Source: Diploptera punctata (lineage: Eukaryota; Arthropoda; Insecta; Blattodea; Blaberidae). Taken from it: a stretch of DNA of 64,000 bases. A program made the position numbers and the translations under genes. The DNA lies in NCBI GenBank assembly GCA_030220185.1, contig JASPKZ010007288.1, positions 134,001 through 198,000 on the forward strand, written 5' to 3'. Below are positions 11,503-21,690 of the stretch, in pieces. Numbering within the stretch: the stretch's first letter is position 1; each line of letters starts with the position of its first letter. Under the pieces are notes generated by a model. The model saw nothing but the letters and a program-made list of their open reading frames with translations, was not told where the DNA came from and made no database searches.

Positions 11503-11530
11503 AGTGTTCCTCTAATTGTTTTGAGTAGTG
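11503..11530 (-). repeat. Tc1 right terminal inverted repeat
   Basis: Pairs with 9987-10014; followed by TA. Confidence 0.92.
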
Positions 11531-11689
11531 TAGCTACGTTACGCTTTTGTTTAACCAGAAAAGAAAAAAATAATCTACCTTTGTTCATCCTATTTATTGA
11601 TACCTTATTTGCCTACTAAATGTCCTTTGATGTGACACGCTGACCACAGCTCATTCACGACATATGTAGGGAAATAAGCGAAGCTAAAT

Positions 11690-12022
11690 CAGATAATGTC
11701 AAGAAATCACAATAGGCGGGCTAAGACCCAAACTTTGGTTGTAAAATCTATAAGAAGGAAGGTGCAATGTTGAATGTCATGAGGATATGTGACGCAAATG
11801 GGAATGACATGGGCACAGTAAAATTCTTGTTGGAAAATCAGAGAAAAAGCGTGTCACAGTTAGGCTGGAAATGAGATGGAAGTGCAATATTAACCATGAT
11901 TCGAGGAAGATTAACTATACAAGTCATGATTTAAAAAAATAGCTGACGATAGTTATGTATGGAGAGCTCATGTCCGCACGGTCATCAACCTCCGGGTTCG
12001 ATTGTGTCAGTGAGTTAATTAG
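11690..12022 (+). mobile_element. Family A copy A10, right part (3' end)
   Basis: Diverged C-terminal family A sequence: a SGRLR/AGHV-like start, the ARNGND block, RLEMRWKCNINHDSRK and the last codons before a TTCGATTGTGTCAGTGAGTTAA end that corresponds to TTCGATAGTGCCAGTGAGTAAG in other copies. Together with 9870-9984 it represents one old insertion later hit by Tc1; 11533-11689 between them is too decayed to assign. Confidence 0.65.
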
Positions 12023-12289
12023 ATGTCTCGGCATATTTCATCGTATGGCGTCAAGGAATTTTGGAAGTAGTTAATGGTAGAACATCTAAATGTATTAATC
12101 TAGGGAACAGATTGAGCTAGTGGGAGTCAAGTATGAGAAGTCAGAGTAGAATAATTGTAGAAGACGCCACAGGAAGTAAGAGAGAAATAAGAAAATGATC
12201 CAAAGTGTTCGGCCAGATTTCTACATATTCACCACAGGAGAAAATGCTAATGAATACGAAGGAGAATAAATAACGAAACAGTATAGTTA
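12023..12289. other. No gene seen
   Basis: Unclassified AT-rich DNA. Confidence 0.5.
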
Positions 12290-12515
12290 TTTATTTATTT
12301 AATTTTATGACGGGATATATTGGCCGATGAAGCTTATCATTTTAGTTTTTGCTTCTTTTTATCGCAGTCCCTCTGTTGAATTGTGCAAACCATTACATGT
12401 ACGGAGATGTTGCCTCTCCATGTTTTCATCGGAGTTGCATAGAATGCAGGCTGGTAAAGGCATTACCCCGAAGAGCCGAAAATGTTTTCAGAGACAATCG
12501 TGACCTGTGCTTAGT
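12290..12515 (-). pseudogene. RNase H-type LINE C-terminal zinc knuckle relic (family E-like)
   Basis: Minus-strand translation yields STGHDCL, then KHFRLFG and CILCNSDENMERQHLRTC, a C-x2-C-x8-H-x4-C knuckle. The same arrangement (NAGHDCLAAHLHRIG, then CPLCSTNTNMDRDHLLQC) ends the family E element at 23.7 kb. One stop separates the first and second part. Such knuckles follow the RNase H domain in I/R1-like LINEs. Only this tail remains. Confidence 0.55.
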
Positions 12516-12649
12516 TGGAATTTTGTAACGGTCGATCTCCATGATCAATTTCAAACGTTGGGAATCTCAATGCTTCAATAATATAAGATTAGATTAATAT
12601 TAAATTGAGCAAGATAACCAATGTATTAGGATATAATCTTATATATACA

Positions 12650-12872
12650 AATTAATGTTTGTTTGTTTGATTGTACGTTTGTTTGTTTGTATGTTTCTTT
12701 GCTTGTTTCTTTGTTCGTACTTTATGCGCGGCCATACCGTTGACCCAATTGTGATGGGATGTTTTGAAAAATGTTCAGGTCATTCCGGGATGAACATACG
12801 CTATAAGAGAGTTGTGATACTCAACTCCTACACCCTTAAAAATCGCCCTTTGTAGTGGAAAACGTGAAAAAC
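12650..12872 (+). repeat. Head part of an unclassified dispersed repeat, with GTTT-rich start
   Basis: Begins with a degenerate (GTTT)n run, then a unique-looking block whose second half (about 12790-12865: CTATAAGAGAGTTG and CCCTTTGTAGTG) recurs at 16365-16430. No coding potential. Same family as the repeats up to 16.9 kb. Confidence 0.55.
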
Positions 12873-13370
12873 GTAGCTCTTTGGACTCTTAAATAAGCTT
12901 ACGCTGCCCAAACCATTAAAAATAAACAAAATTAATGTACACAGAATTGGATATCTCAACAAACTCTACAAAAAAGGCCGGGACAGCATATTTTTATCTC
13001 TTACGGATACATCACAATAAAAATGTTTGTCTTTTCATTGATACCAATAAAATAATACCCATTCGGGCGAAATTTTCGGCTTTATTATTGATACCAAAAT
13101 ACCCGCGGCGTAGCCCAGTGGCTAAGGAAAGAAATCTTCCCGCAGAACTACGGGACTTCCGCTGGTTTCGAGTCTCCTTGGGGCAAAACGTTTTTCTCAT
13201 GTAATTTCGGCCAGTATGGGACTGGTGCACAGTGGGCCAGAAATGATATCTAGCTGGAAAAATACAATATTCACTCAACCTCTTCAATGTATCTTTTTTC
13301 TTCACTCTAATATAACTGTTATATTACTGTCCTTAACTTATCTGCAAGGGAGGGTAGAATTCTAATGTGA
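12873..13370 (+). repeat. Direct repeat copy 1 with embedded tRNA-SINE head
   Basis: Starts GTAGCTCTTTGGAC and ends GGGAGGGTAGAATTCTAATG. The whole unit recurs at 13376-13810, and its first 120 bases recur again at 16790-16905. It contains a tRNA-like module (see 13100-13300). Confidence 0.7.
13100..13300 (+). mobile_element. tRNA-derived SINE (S1a)
   Basis: A box GTAGCCCAGTGGCTAAGG near 13112 and B box GGTTTCGAGTC near 13160 keep the spacing of a pol III promoter of serine/leucine tRNA type (compare GTAGCCGAGTGGTTAAGG in the other two copies). The body continues with TTTCGGCCAGTATGGGAC and GTGGGCCAGAAATG. Diverged; pol III activity not expected. Confidence 0.65.
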
Positions 13371-13375
13371 GAAAA

Positions 13376-13810
13376 GTAGCTCTATAGACGCTTATATGGT
13401 TTACGCTGCCTAAACCATAAGAAATACACAAAATTAATATACACAGAATTGAATATCTCATTAAGCTCTACAAGTAAGACCGCGATAGCATATGTTTATC
13501 TCTTAGGGATAACTCATAATAATCATTTTTATCTTTCGTTGACACCAAGAGTTACGCACCGTAGCCGAGTGGTTAAGGCAAGAAGTGTTGGCGCATAACT
13601 ACAGGACTTGGCTTGTTCGAGGCTTCATGGGGGAAGACATTTTTCTCGTGGAATTTCGGCCAATATGGGACCGGTGCACAGTGGGCCAGAAATGAAATCT
13701 AGCTGGAAAAAACTATTTTCACTCACCCTCATCAATTTTTTTTTCACTCTAATATAATTGTTATATGACGGTTTTTAACGTATCTGCAAAGGAGGGTACA
13801 ATTCTAATGT
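13376..13810 (+). repeat. Direct repeat copy 2
   Basis: Second copy of the 12873-13370 unit, diverged by substitutions and small indels. Its 3' half also forms the outer part of the large palindrome's left arm. Confidence 0.7.
13555..13740 (+). mobile_element. tRNA-derived SINE (S1b)
   Basis: A box GTAGCCGAGTGGTTAAGGCA at 13562-13581 is a perfect serine/leucine-type A box region; the B box (TTGTTCGAGGC) is degraded. Body as in S1a. Confidence 0.65.
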
Positions 13811-14190
13811 TTATGAAGACTGTATAAACATCGGAAGTTTCCGATGTTTAAGAACTCATCTGGTCTATTTCCCAGTTGTGTTATTAGCGTTGCATGTTCA
13901 AGTTCAGTGAGCTATTCTTCTTATTCTATATGGATATTTCACCTCAAACTTTGTAATTTTATTGTAATATTTAATGTGTTTCTATATAACCAGATATTAT
14001 GTTTAATGCATGTGGAATCATACCTTTCATGCACAATCATCTTAAATTTAAATTGAGCTACAAAGAAAACAGTTCTGAATAGTAGTACAAATTTTAGCTA
14101 TAACTTAGAGTAATTTATGGACTTTAATTTCCGCATAATAACATGTGTGCAAATTATTGTGTTTTTTAAATTAGCTTTATCATTGCAGGA

Positions 14191-14409
14191 GGTATTACCC
14201 GTTCAAAGCATCTCTGCAGGCGGAAGAAACAGGAAGTTCTGTTTGTTAGTACACGTGACGTCATATAAGGCAGTGTACGCTGTCAGCGTCCCACGTCCCA
14301 TTCCCCTTTGCACTCGTAGAAAGCAGTGTCACGTGGTCTATTCCTGCATAAACACGACTGCAGTGCCCTCCGTCAACAACTGCGCTTACTCCTTAAACGG
14401 GTAATAACC
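14191..14409. mobile_element. Small TIR element (MITE-like) in the palindrome arm
   Basis: Ends are imperfect inverted repeats: GGTATTACCCGTT at the left and the complement of AACGGGTAATAACC at the right. It is absent from the mirror position of the right palindrome arm, so it arrived after the palindrome formed or was lost there. 219 bp, GC-richer than its surroundings, no transposase. A composite CACGTG, TGACGTCA and TATAA cluster sits at 14252-14268. No clear target-site duplication. Confidence 0.55.
14252..14268 (+). promoter_or_regulatory. E-box, CRE and TATA-like cluster
   Basis: CACGTG (14252-14257) overlaps the palindromic CRE TGACGTCA (14256-14263), followed directly by TATAA (14264-14268). 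These match the consensus sites of bHLH and CREB/ATF factors. A second CACGTG lies at 14331-14336. There is no gene downstream here, so function is speculative. Confidence 0.3.
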
Positions 14410-15094
14410 AAAAACTGAAGCCTACCGTTGCGTGCTGAGAATAATTGTTTGGAAAAAAATGTTAGATAGATGCAATAAGTTATCATTTTGTAAACAAATT
14501 AATGGTAGGGGATTGTTAAGAGAATGTTTTAAATGATATGAAATAAATGAATATTTTTTTTTGAAAAGCGATTTTCTCAAACGCACGATGAGCGCAAAAA
14601 AAAGTTCTAACGAAATGTTCTGATTGGCCAGGAGTGGATGTTAACTTTCCCGTTATGAAGAATTAATTTACAACAATCACAGTCGTTGGAAAATTCTGTT
14701 GCATCTGCTTATGGAATTGGAAGGCCCAAAATAACTTTCGAAGAGGCTGGAATATAAGAAATATTCACTTAAGCAGGAATTCTCTCGCGATAAACTTGCA
14801 CTTGCAACAGAAATATCACTTTGGTCATATGGTAAACGGGATACTGCTGATGTTTAAAGACATTACCAAAAAACACAACAAATAGCTTCAAAATAATAAT
14901 ATTAAACATTACAAATCACCCCGCTCAACTCCTATATCTTCTACGTCGGACGAAGTATTCTCTTTTTTTTACGATAAAATATCAATATGTCGATATATTA
15001 ACATGAGACTAGGTGTCACAAAGAAAGGTTGTGATATTTAAACCACCCTCTAATACTTCTAGGGAAGCAAATTTGTTATGCTACCTTTCCCAAG

Positions 15095-16035
15095 AGAGAC
15101 ATTTCAGGAGAAATAAGACTTTTTTGTTTTTATTCCAGCCTCTTTGAGAGATATTCTGGGTCTTACAATTCCATGAGTAGATGGAACAGGATGCTTCAAC
15201 AACTCTCAGTGTTCTAAATTCTTACTAACAGGAAAGTTTACATTTACTTTCAGCCAATCAGAATATTTCAGTAGAAATCTAACTTTTTTTCTATTTCACA
15301 ACATCCTATGTTTCAGAAAATCGCATTAAAAATATTTTCTTTAAAAAACATCCTCCAAACATCCTCTAACTCTAATTTATTAATAGAGGATCACTTATTG
15401 CCTCTATCGATCACTTTTCTTCATATATTAAATGAAACAATTCTTTGCGCGTGAAGATGGTCCACAGCTGCCGGCCGACTTCTCTAATGTAAAAAACTAA
15501 TTACAAAAAACGCAATAATTTGCACACATATCATTGTGCGGGAATTAAAGTCCAGAAATCACTCTATAGTCTAACTAAAATGTGTACTACTATTCAGAAC
15601 TGTTTATTTCGTAGCTCAATTTATAGCAAAACGATTGTGTGATATTTTTGTTTTTCGAAGTTATGATTCCACATGTATTTAACACAATATCTGGTTGTAT
15701 AGGAACATGTTAAATATATCAATGAAAAGTACAAACCTTGAGGTAAAGTATCCATATAGAATAAGAAGAATACTCAGTGAACTTTAATGCAAAACGTATT
15801 TATTTCTACAGCTCGGTACACAACTGGGATGCGGACCAGATGAGTTCTTAACTATCGGCAACTTCCGATGTTTATATTGTCTACATAAATTTTAGAATTC
15901 TACCCTCCCTTGCAGATAAGTGAAGTACCGTCATCTGGCAATAATTTTAGAGTGAAGAAAGATGAATTGGCGTGAGTTAATAAAATGCTTTTTTTCCAGC
16001 TACATTTCGTATCTGGCCCACTGTGCGGTGCCCAA
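15095..16035 (-). repeat. Right arm of the 2.4 kb imperfect palindrome
   Basis: Reverse complement of 13670-14790 with moderate divergence and without the 219 bp TIR element. The outer end is TCTGGCCCACTGTGCGGTGCCC, which is the SINE-S1 body in reverse. The loop between arms is 14791-15094 and has no feature I recognise. Confidence 0.75.
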
Positions 16036-16245
16036 ACAGATTCATGAGGTATTTTGGTACCTACAATATGTAGCGACTCCAGGTTGGGAATACCAGATAT
16101 AACGGCTGGAGGGTCTGACATGCTGACCACATGTCACCCTACACTGGCTAGATGATCGTCTACCTCTGTAATTAACACATGTGGATGTGAGGTCAACAGC
16201 CGGCTGCTCAGCCAAAAGCTTTCAAGGCCTGTTGCACTTTGAGTT
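16036..16245 (+). mobile_element. S1-type SINE body without tRNA head (S1d)
   Basis: Matches 16565-16770 in order: TACAATATGTAGCGACTCC, ATAACGGCTGG, GACATGCTGACCACATGTCA, CACATGTGGATGTGAGG and GCCGGCTG. The tRNA head is replaced by the end of the palindrome arm, showing where the palindrome rearrangement cut the SINE. Confidence 0.65.
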
Positions 16246-16435
16246 TTTTTTCTTGATACCAAGAAGATCGGGATAAGTAAATTCTCGGGCAAGCATGCTC
16301 TGCCATACTGTTCATTCGATTGAGATGGAGCTTTTTGAAAATGCAAGGAGATTCCGCGAATGAAAATAGGCTATAAGAGAGTTGTAATACTCAACCACTT
16401 CACCCCTAAAAATTACCCTTTGTAGTGAAAAGCGT

Positions 16436-16785
16436 GTCCCGCGCCGTAGCCGAGTGGTTAAGGCAGGAAGCCTTGGCGCAGAGCTACGGGACTTGCGCTG
16501 GTTCGAGTCTCCATGGGGGAAGAAATTTTCTCATGGCGATTCGGTCAGTATGGGACCGGTGCCCACCCAGCATCGTGATGCATTTGGGTAGCTACAATAA
16601 GTAGCGGCTCCAGGTTGAGAAAACCAGCTATAACGGCTGGGGGAATCGACATGCTGACCACATGTCACCCCTACACTGGCTGATTATCATCTACCTCTGT
16701 GATTGACACATGTGGATGTGAGGCCAGCAACCGGCTGGTCGGCTAAGGGTCTTGTAGGCCTGTCGCGCCAGGAGTTTTTTTTTTA
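16436..16785 (+). mobile_element. tRNA-derived SINE, most complete copy (S1c)
   Basis: Head: GCGCCGTAGCCGAGTGGTTA with A box at 16443-16462 and B box GGTTCGAGTCTCC near 16500, the layout of a serine/leucine tRNA-derived pol III promoter. Body of about 270 bp, ending in a short T run at 16771-16781 that could act as a pol III stop. Its body is shared with 16036-16245 and its head with 13.1 and 13.56 kb. Confidence 0.75.
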
Positions 16786-17209
16786 GTGAAAAGCGTGAAA
16801 TAAAGTCCCAATTTAACGCATAAATGGCTTACGTTGCCTAAACCATAACAAATACGCAAATTGATGTACACAGAATTGAATATCTAGAAAAACTGTACAT
16901 AAAAGTAGAGTATAACAGCGCATGACAGGTGGTAAAAACACATTTGCATTTATTTAGGAGTAGCAGCGCACACCGGGTATTAGGTAGTATAAACCAATAT
17001 AGGTTACAACATAATTATGGACAATTATTTATTCGTCTTTCTATCATATTTATATTTGTGTGTATTTCATTTAATATTGCCTAGAGCACTTACTGTTTAT
17101 ATTTGTAACTTACAGCACTATTTGTACATTCTCTGTATTTAAATTCGTTATATCCTTGATTATTTAATATTTTTCAATATGGCAATACAGTACTTCGAAA
17201 TACTTTGAT
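16786..17209. other. Fragment of the dispersed repeat, then AT-rich DNA
   Basis: 16786-16905 repeats the start of the 12873 unit (GCTTACGTTGCCTAAACC). After that nothing is recognised. Confidence 0.5.
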
Positions 17210-18521
17210 ATTTAGCTGTCTTAGGTTCTTATTACTTAATACTTCATACAGGCTTTCCACTTTACAGCAGTTTGACTTTGATCCCTGCTTTCCAGAGATT
17301 CCTATCTTCTATTATCCATCGCCCATAACCCTCTTCTTCATGGCATCGTATATTCCCTCATACCATGCTCATCTACTTCTCCCCCTCTTCCTTCTGCCTG
17401 GTACCACTCAATCCATCACCTGTTTAGGCCACTGGTCTTCCGACATAAGTTGTACATGTCCATACCATTGTAGAGCTCTCTTTATTATCCTATCGATAAC
17501 AGTTGCTTGTGCATCCATTTCTTGTTTGATATATGTATTTCGAATATGTTGTAGCCTGGATATTCTCATACTTCTCCGTAATCCATCTATTTCTGTCGCC
17601 AATATTCTTTTCTGCATCCTTTCATTTATTGTCCAACTTTCTGATCCATACGTAAGTATACTTTCTATTATTGTCCGTAAAATCCCTTTTTTTTTTGTTT
17701 TTCTGGTCAAATTTCTATTTCATAAAAGGCCATTCAGGGATCTAATCGCCTTCCTTGCACAATTTATCTGTTAGTAATATATTTTTCACAAGTACCAGAT
17801 TCATCTATTACAGAAGCAAGGTATTTAAATCCTTCAACAATTTAATTATCATATTATTTATTTGTAGGTCTTCTGAATTTGCTCCGATTACCATAAATTC
17901 TGTTTTAATATAATGTATCTTCAGTCTACCTACCTCAAAATGCATCTACCAACTTTCTAATCTTATATTCTATAGATTATTTATCTTGTCCTATTATAAT
18001 CTCGTCATCGGCGAATAATAAATTGTGCAGTAAATGGACTTTAATGTTGATTCCCATTCCCATTCATGACTTATTCCATTTCATTAATACATCTTCTAAA
18101 TATATCTTGAACAAAGCTGGTGAGATCCACTTGTTACATCAAGTTCTGAGGATACTCTATCTCCAACCTTAATACTTGCTTTACAATCATACAGTTTTTT
18201 TATAAAATGTATAAGAGATTAAGGTATTCCAAACTTCTCCATTGCCACCCAAAACATGTTGATGGGTACAGAGTCATATGCCTTTTCCTGGTCAATATAT
18301 GCCATATGAACTTCTTTTCCTTTAGCCAACATCTTTTGTGTAATGTGCCTAATCACAAATATATTATGAAGACACGATTTACCTGCTGTGAAACCTGTTT
18401 GTTCTTCTGATATTTTATGTTGTATTAGTTCCTCAAATCTAATTTTAATAATTGTACTTAACATTCTACTAATTGTTACCATAACACTGATTCCTCTATA
18501 GTTTGCTAGATCACTTTTATT
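17210..18521 (-). mobile_element. Family C LINE copy C1, 3' half (split by B1)
   Basis: Minus-strand reverse transcriptase second half and C-terminus. From the B1 junction inward: NYRGISVMVTISRM, FTAGKSCLHNIFVIR, motif A AYIDQEKAYDSVP (18219-18482), motif C LLFADDEIIIG near 18005, the ILTYGSESWTI and EIDGLRRSMRIS blocks, QWYGHVQLM and PGRRKRGRSR at the end (17250-17710). Broken by stops and frameshifts. The 5' half continues beyond the inserted family B element at 21704-22835, and the sequence GNKS before it joins NYRGIS after it, so the two parts were once contiguous. Confidence 0.8.
18513..18521. repeat. Target-site duplication of B1, left copy
   Basis: ACTTTTATT, repeated exactly at 21704-21712 on the other side of the family B element. 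It lies inside family C reverse transcriptase coding sequence. Confidence 0.75.
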
Positions 18522-18807
18522 TTATTTTGGGCTGTAAGGGGTAGTGACCCGTGTATAACCTCTCCTACCCAATTTTCATCCTCACCTTCTCGTGGTACAA
18601 CCCGTTTTCACAAACGAGGCTCTGATAACCTAGTCACGGCGGTATAACCGTTCCATCAGATGCTGAGTAAATGCGGTATCCTAATGTCTGTCCAGAGAAT
18701 AAAAGGTAGCAGCCCTACCACTGGACTACTTAGCGTCGGGCCAGTAACCTGTCCTAAGGAACTTCAAAACTACTTTCAAGTCTCAACACAAACAAATCCA
18801 GAAGGAA

Positions 18808-19635
18808 TTGAAATATGACGACCCACAGCAAAGAAATATGGTTAAACGAAAACGGCACAATGATATTGTAAGATACGCAACATGGAATGTCCGAAGCATC
18901 CATGAAAAAGAAGAGGAACTAGACAGTATATTTAAAAATAGAAACATTGATATTGCAGTAACTACAGAGACTAAGAAGAAACTTAAAGGAACGAAAGAAA
19001 CACAAAATTATGTACAAATATATAGCGGTGTCGACAGGAAAACCCATGGACAAGCTGGAGTAATGATTTGGATTAATAAAACCATAAGAAATAAAATTCA
19101 ACACTACACTTACTGGAATGAAAGAATATTAGAGCTTCGACTGAAAATAAATAGAGGTAATTTGACAGTTCTTGGTGTATATGCACCAGAGGAAGGCCGT
19201 GAAGAAGACAATGAAGAATTTTATAAAATATTACAAGAAATTTATAGCAAAATTAATAGAAATGATTACATTCTCATAATAGGAGATTTAAATGCCAGAG
19301 TGGGCAATGCTCAAGTCAACAATAATATTGGAACATTTGGCGAACCAACCAGCAATAGGAATGGGACAAGATTAACAGATTTTGCTATCTACAATGAACT
19401 GAAAATAACGAATACCTTTTACAATCATAGAAACATACATAAATATACCTGGCATCGTCAGGACTCAAAATCAATCATTGATTATTTCATTGCAAATAAT
19501 AAGATTTTTAAATTGTTTCTCGATGTCAGAGCCTACAGAGGATATGATATTGGTTCAGATCACTACCTAGTAGAAGCAAGAATAAGATTTCCACCAAGAT
19601 GGTTAAAAAAGAAGAAACAACAACACAGAGCATAG
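18808..19635 (+). CDS. B1 APE-type endonuclease domain
   Basis: A 275-codon open frame. Apurinic-like endonuclease landmarks in order: ATWNVRSIHEKEEELD (about residues 24-39), TTETKKKLKG (52-61) with the catalytic E, VYAPEEGREEDNEEF (121-135), GDLNARVGN (157-165) with catalytic D and N, HKYTWHRQDSKSIIDYF (209-225), and GSDHYLVEARI (248-258) with the terminal D-H pair. All expected catalytic residues are visible. The frame overlaps the following one by about 37 bases, which marks a frameshift near 19600-19635 in what was once one polyprotein. The endonuclease nicks chromosomal DNA to prime reverse transcription. Confidence 0.82.
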   Translation: MKYDDPQQRNMVKRKRHNDIVRYATWNVRSIHEKEEELDSIFKNRNIDIAVTTETKKKLKGTKETQNYVQIYSGVDRKTHGQAGVMIWINKTIRNKIQHYTYWNERILELRLKINRGNLTVLGVYAPEEGREEDNEEFYKILQEIYSKINRNDYILIIGDLNARVGNAQVNNNIGTFGEPTSNRNGTRLTDFAIYNELKITNTFYNHRNIHKYTWHRQDSKSIIDYFIANNKIFKLFLDVRAYRGYDIGSDHYLVEARIRFPPRWLKKKKQQHRA

Positions 19636-20321
19636 AACAAAAGTACAAGGTAAAATTATTTTATAATGACAGCATTAAATGGTTATATTCGAGAAGAATT
19701 CAGCAATATATGGCTACAACTCCAGAAAGTAATGATGTCGAAGAAGAATGGAAAAACATTAAAATGATAATTCAAAATGCAGCTAATGAAACTTTAGGAA
19801 AAGTAAATATACAACAAAGAAGAAATAGAACTCTAAAAATCTGGGATGATCAAATAAAACAATTGATTGAAGAAAAACATGCAGCTTATAAAAAATATTT
19901 GAACACAAAGAAAGTAGAAAATGAAATAGAATTCAAACGCTGTAGAGCTATTGTTAAGAGGGAAATAAGAAAGAGACATAGGAAAACATGGTTAAATTTT
20001 GTTACACATTTAGAATCAGATTTGCATAAGCTCCAACCTAATGCCTTCAAAATATTAAAACATTTGAATAAAGATATTAAAGAATCTACCAAAATTAATT
20101 GCGGATTAACAAAAGAAGATTTTTTCAATTATTATAAAAGTCTTTGGACTGACAATAGCTATGATAAAGATACAATTTTCCGAAATAATAATGAGACAGA
20201 TTCCATAATATCATTGGAAGAATTGAACAATAGTTTAAAGAAATTAAAAAATGGGAAGGCAACTGGCACAGATGGTTTGAATTCTGAATTGTTACAAATA
20301 TGCAGGCAAACCGTTCCATGA
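19599..20321 (+). CDS. B1 linker and N-terminal reverse transcriptase
   Basis: A 240-codon frame, rich in lysine and charged residues, covering the region between endonuclease and palm. The block LKKLKNGKATGTDGLNSELL near the C-terminal end is the typical lead-in to LINE reverse transcriptase (K-GK-G-DG-E-L). It ends in a frameshift; the coding sequence resumes in another frame at 20300 (PLFKKGDKRKMDNYRGIS). Confidence 0.75.
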   Translation: MVKKEETTTQSIEQKYKVKLFYNDSIKWLYSRRIQQYMATTPESNDVEEEWKNIKMIIQNAANETLGKVNIQQRRNRTLKIWDDQIKQLIEEKHAAYKKYLNTKKVENEIEFKRCRAIVKREIRKRHRKTWLNFVTHLESDLHKLQPNAFKILKHLNKDIKESTKINCGLTKEDFFNYYKSLWTDNSYDKDTIFRNNNETDSIISLEELNNSLKKLKNGKATGTDGLNSELLQICRQTVP

Positions 20322-21690
20322 AAGACTGTTGTCCTTCTTTAATAATGTATTCAAAAATGCAGATATACCACAAGAATGGAAGACAAGCATTGTTATACCC
20401 CTTGTTCAAGAAAGGAGACAAGAGAAAAATGGACAACTATAGGGGAATCAGTTGGTTAAACACATGCTACAAAAATTTATGCAGACATTTTAAATGGAAA
20501 ATTGAAAAGTTTCAGTGAAAAATTCCTTATGGAATGTCAAAATGGATTTAGGAAAGGACGATCTTGTATTGATTCATCATTTTCTTGTTAAACTATTGCT
20601 TGAAAAAAAAGAGAATTCAACTTAGAAACACATTTTTGCTTTCATAGATTTTGAAAAAGCATTCGACACAGTCAAGAGATCAAAACTCTTAAATATATTG
20701 GAAGACAGAAATATACCAAATTTTACTTCGGCAGAACATACAAAATATTTACAAAGACAAACACCATAAAGATTAAATTAAATAACAGATTTTCTGAAGA
20801 AGGAATTATAAATCGTGTTGTGTGAGACCCCCCCCCCCCACCCCCAAAAGTGCTGCCCCCTCTCCCCAATACTTTTTGCAATTTATATCAATGAAGTAAT
20901 ATGTTGCTGGAACAAAACATATAAATTTGGAATAAGAATATCAGAAAATAGAAAATTAAACACCCTATTGTTTGCAGATGACCAAATAATAATAGCAAAT
21001 TCCGAAGATAATCTACAGAAAGGTCTGTATGAACTTAACAAAATTACAGAAGAATATGGATTAAAGATATCTACAGAAAAAACCAAAATTATGGCATTTC
21101 AAGGTGTAGATCCTGTCAGAAGTAAAATTGTACTGGACAATAAAATTTTGGCAGCAAGGTGAATAATTTTACATATCTAGGATGTCAATATCTCATATGA
21201 AGAAGAAAAGGATGTAAATGCAAAAATATCTAAATTTTTAAGAATTTTTAGGGTTAATACATTCTATCTTTCAAGCCACAGTTAGTCCAAAAGCATTCAA
21301 GACTGAAAGTGTATAAAACACTGGCTCTTCCAACTCGTTTGTATGGTAGGCGAAGTATGGACGTTGAAACAGAAGGATATACAGAGACTTAGATCTGCTG
21401 AAATGATATATCTTCGGCGGACTGCATGATACACACTACTAGATCACAAAAAAAAAATGAGGACACCTTAGAAGAATTACACATGGAACCTTTAGAAAAC
21501 AAAATTTCTGATTTTAAGTCAAGATGGATGCAACATGTTCATAGAATGGAAGATCACAGAATACCAAACAAATGTTAAGATATCAACCTGCAGGAAGAAG
21601 AAGACCAGGACGTCCACTCAAAAGACTTCTGGATGGTGTTTCTCTTGAGGCCGAAACAGGTCAACAAATGGCCTAAATTCGTGAATGTAC
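20300..21690 (+). pseudogene. B1 reverse transcriptase palm to C-terminus (broken)
   Basis: Segments in changing frames carry DNYRGISWLNTCYKNL (20430-20480), a motif A relic FIDFEKAFDTVKRSK near 20645, a motif B destroyed by a C-rich run at 20826-20844 but resuming as PLSPILFAIYINEVI, and motif C LLFADDQIIIA (20968-21000). Then ISTEKTKIMAF, and after 21166 the thumb and C-terminus (LYG, AEMIYLRRT, HRMEDHRIPK) in fragments. Stops and frameshifts exclude activity. Confidence 0.75.
20826..20844. repeat. Poly-C tract in B1 motif B
   Basis: A run of C with one interrupting A replaces the codons that in relatives spell the RQGC part of RQGCPLSP. An isolated homopolymer in AT-rich DNA is unusual. 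Confidence 0.85.

Larger units (their letters stand above)
9987..11530 (+). mobile_element. Tc1/mariner DNA transposon, structurally complete
   Basis: A 1544 bp element bounded by 28 bp terminal inverted repeats (9987-10014 and 11503-11530) that differ at one position; each starts CACT then G/A then CTCAAAACAATT. It is flanked by the TA dinucleotide (9985-9986 and 11531-11532) that Tc1 elements duplicate. Inside is one transposase frame of 339 codons, the normal length for the superfamily. It is inserted into an older family A LINE fragment. Both ends look intact, so the element could in principle still be moved by a related transposase. Confidence 0.93.
13670..14790 (+). repeat. Left arm of a 2.4 kb imperfect palindrome
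   Basis: Outer end CGGTGCACAGTGGGCCAG, inner end near AAGAGGCTGGAATA. Landmarks shared with the opposite arm in reverse complement include CATCGGAAGTTTCCGATG, CCAGATATTATG, GACTTTAATTTCC, TTCTGATTGGCC and ATGGAATTGGAAG. Arms are clearly diverged, and the left arm holds an extra 219 bp element (14191-14409) that the right arm lacks. No coding frame fits a transposase. Confidence 0.75.

Noticed and set aside
16436..16520. Serine or leucine tRNA gene
   Set aside because: A box is perfect, but the acceptor stem does not pair and the same head recurs with a SINE body at 13.1 and 13.56 kb.
17205..17774. 189-codon plus-strand membrane-like protein
   Set aside because: Hydrophobic antisense shadow of the family C LINE C-terminus on the minus strand.
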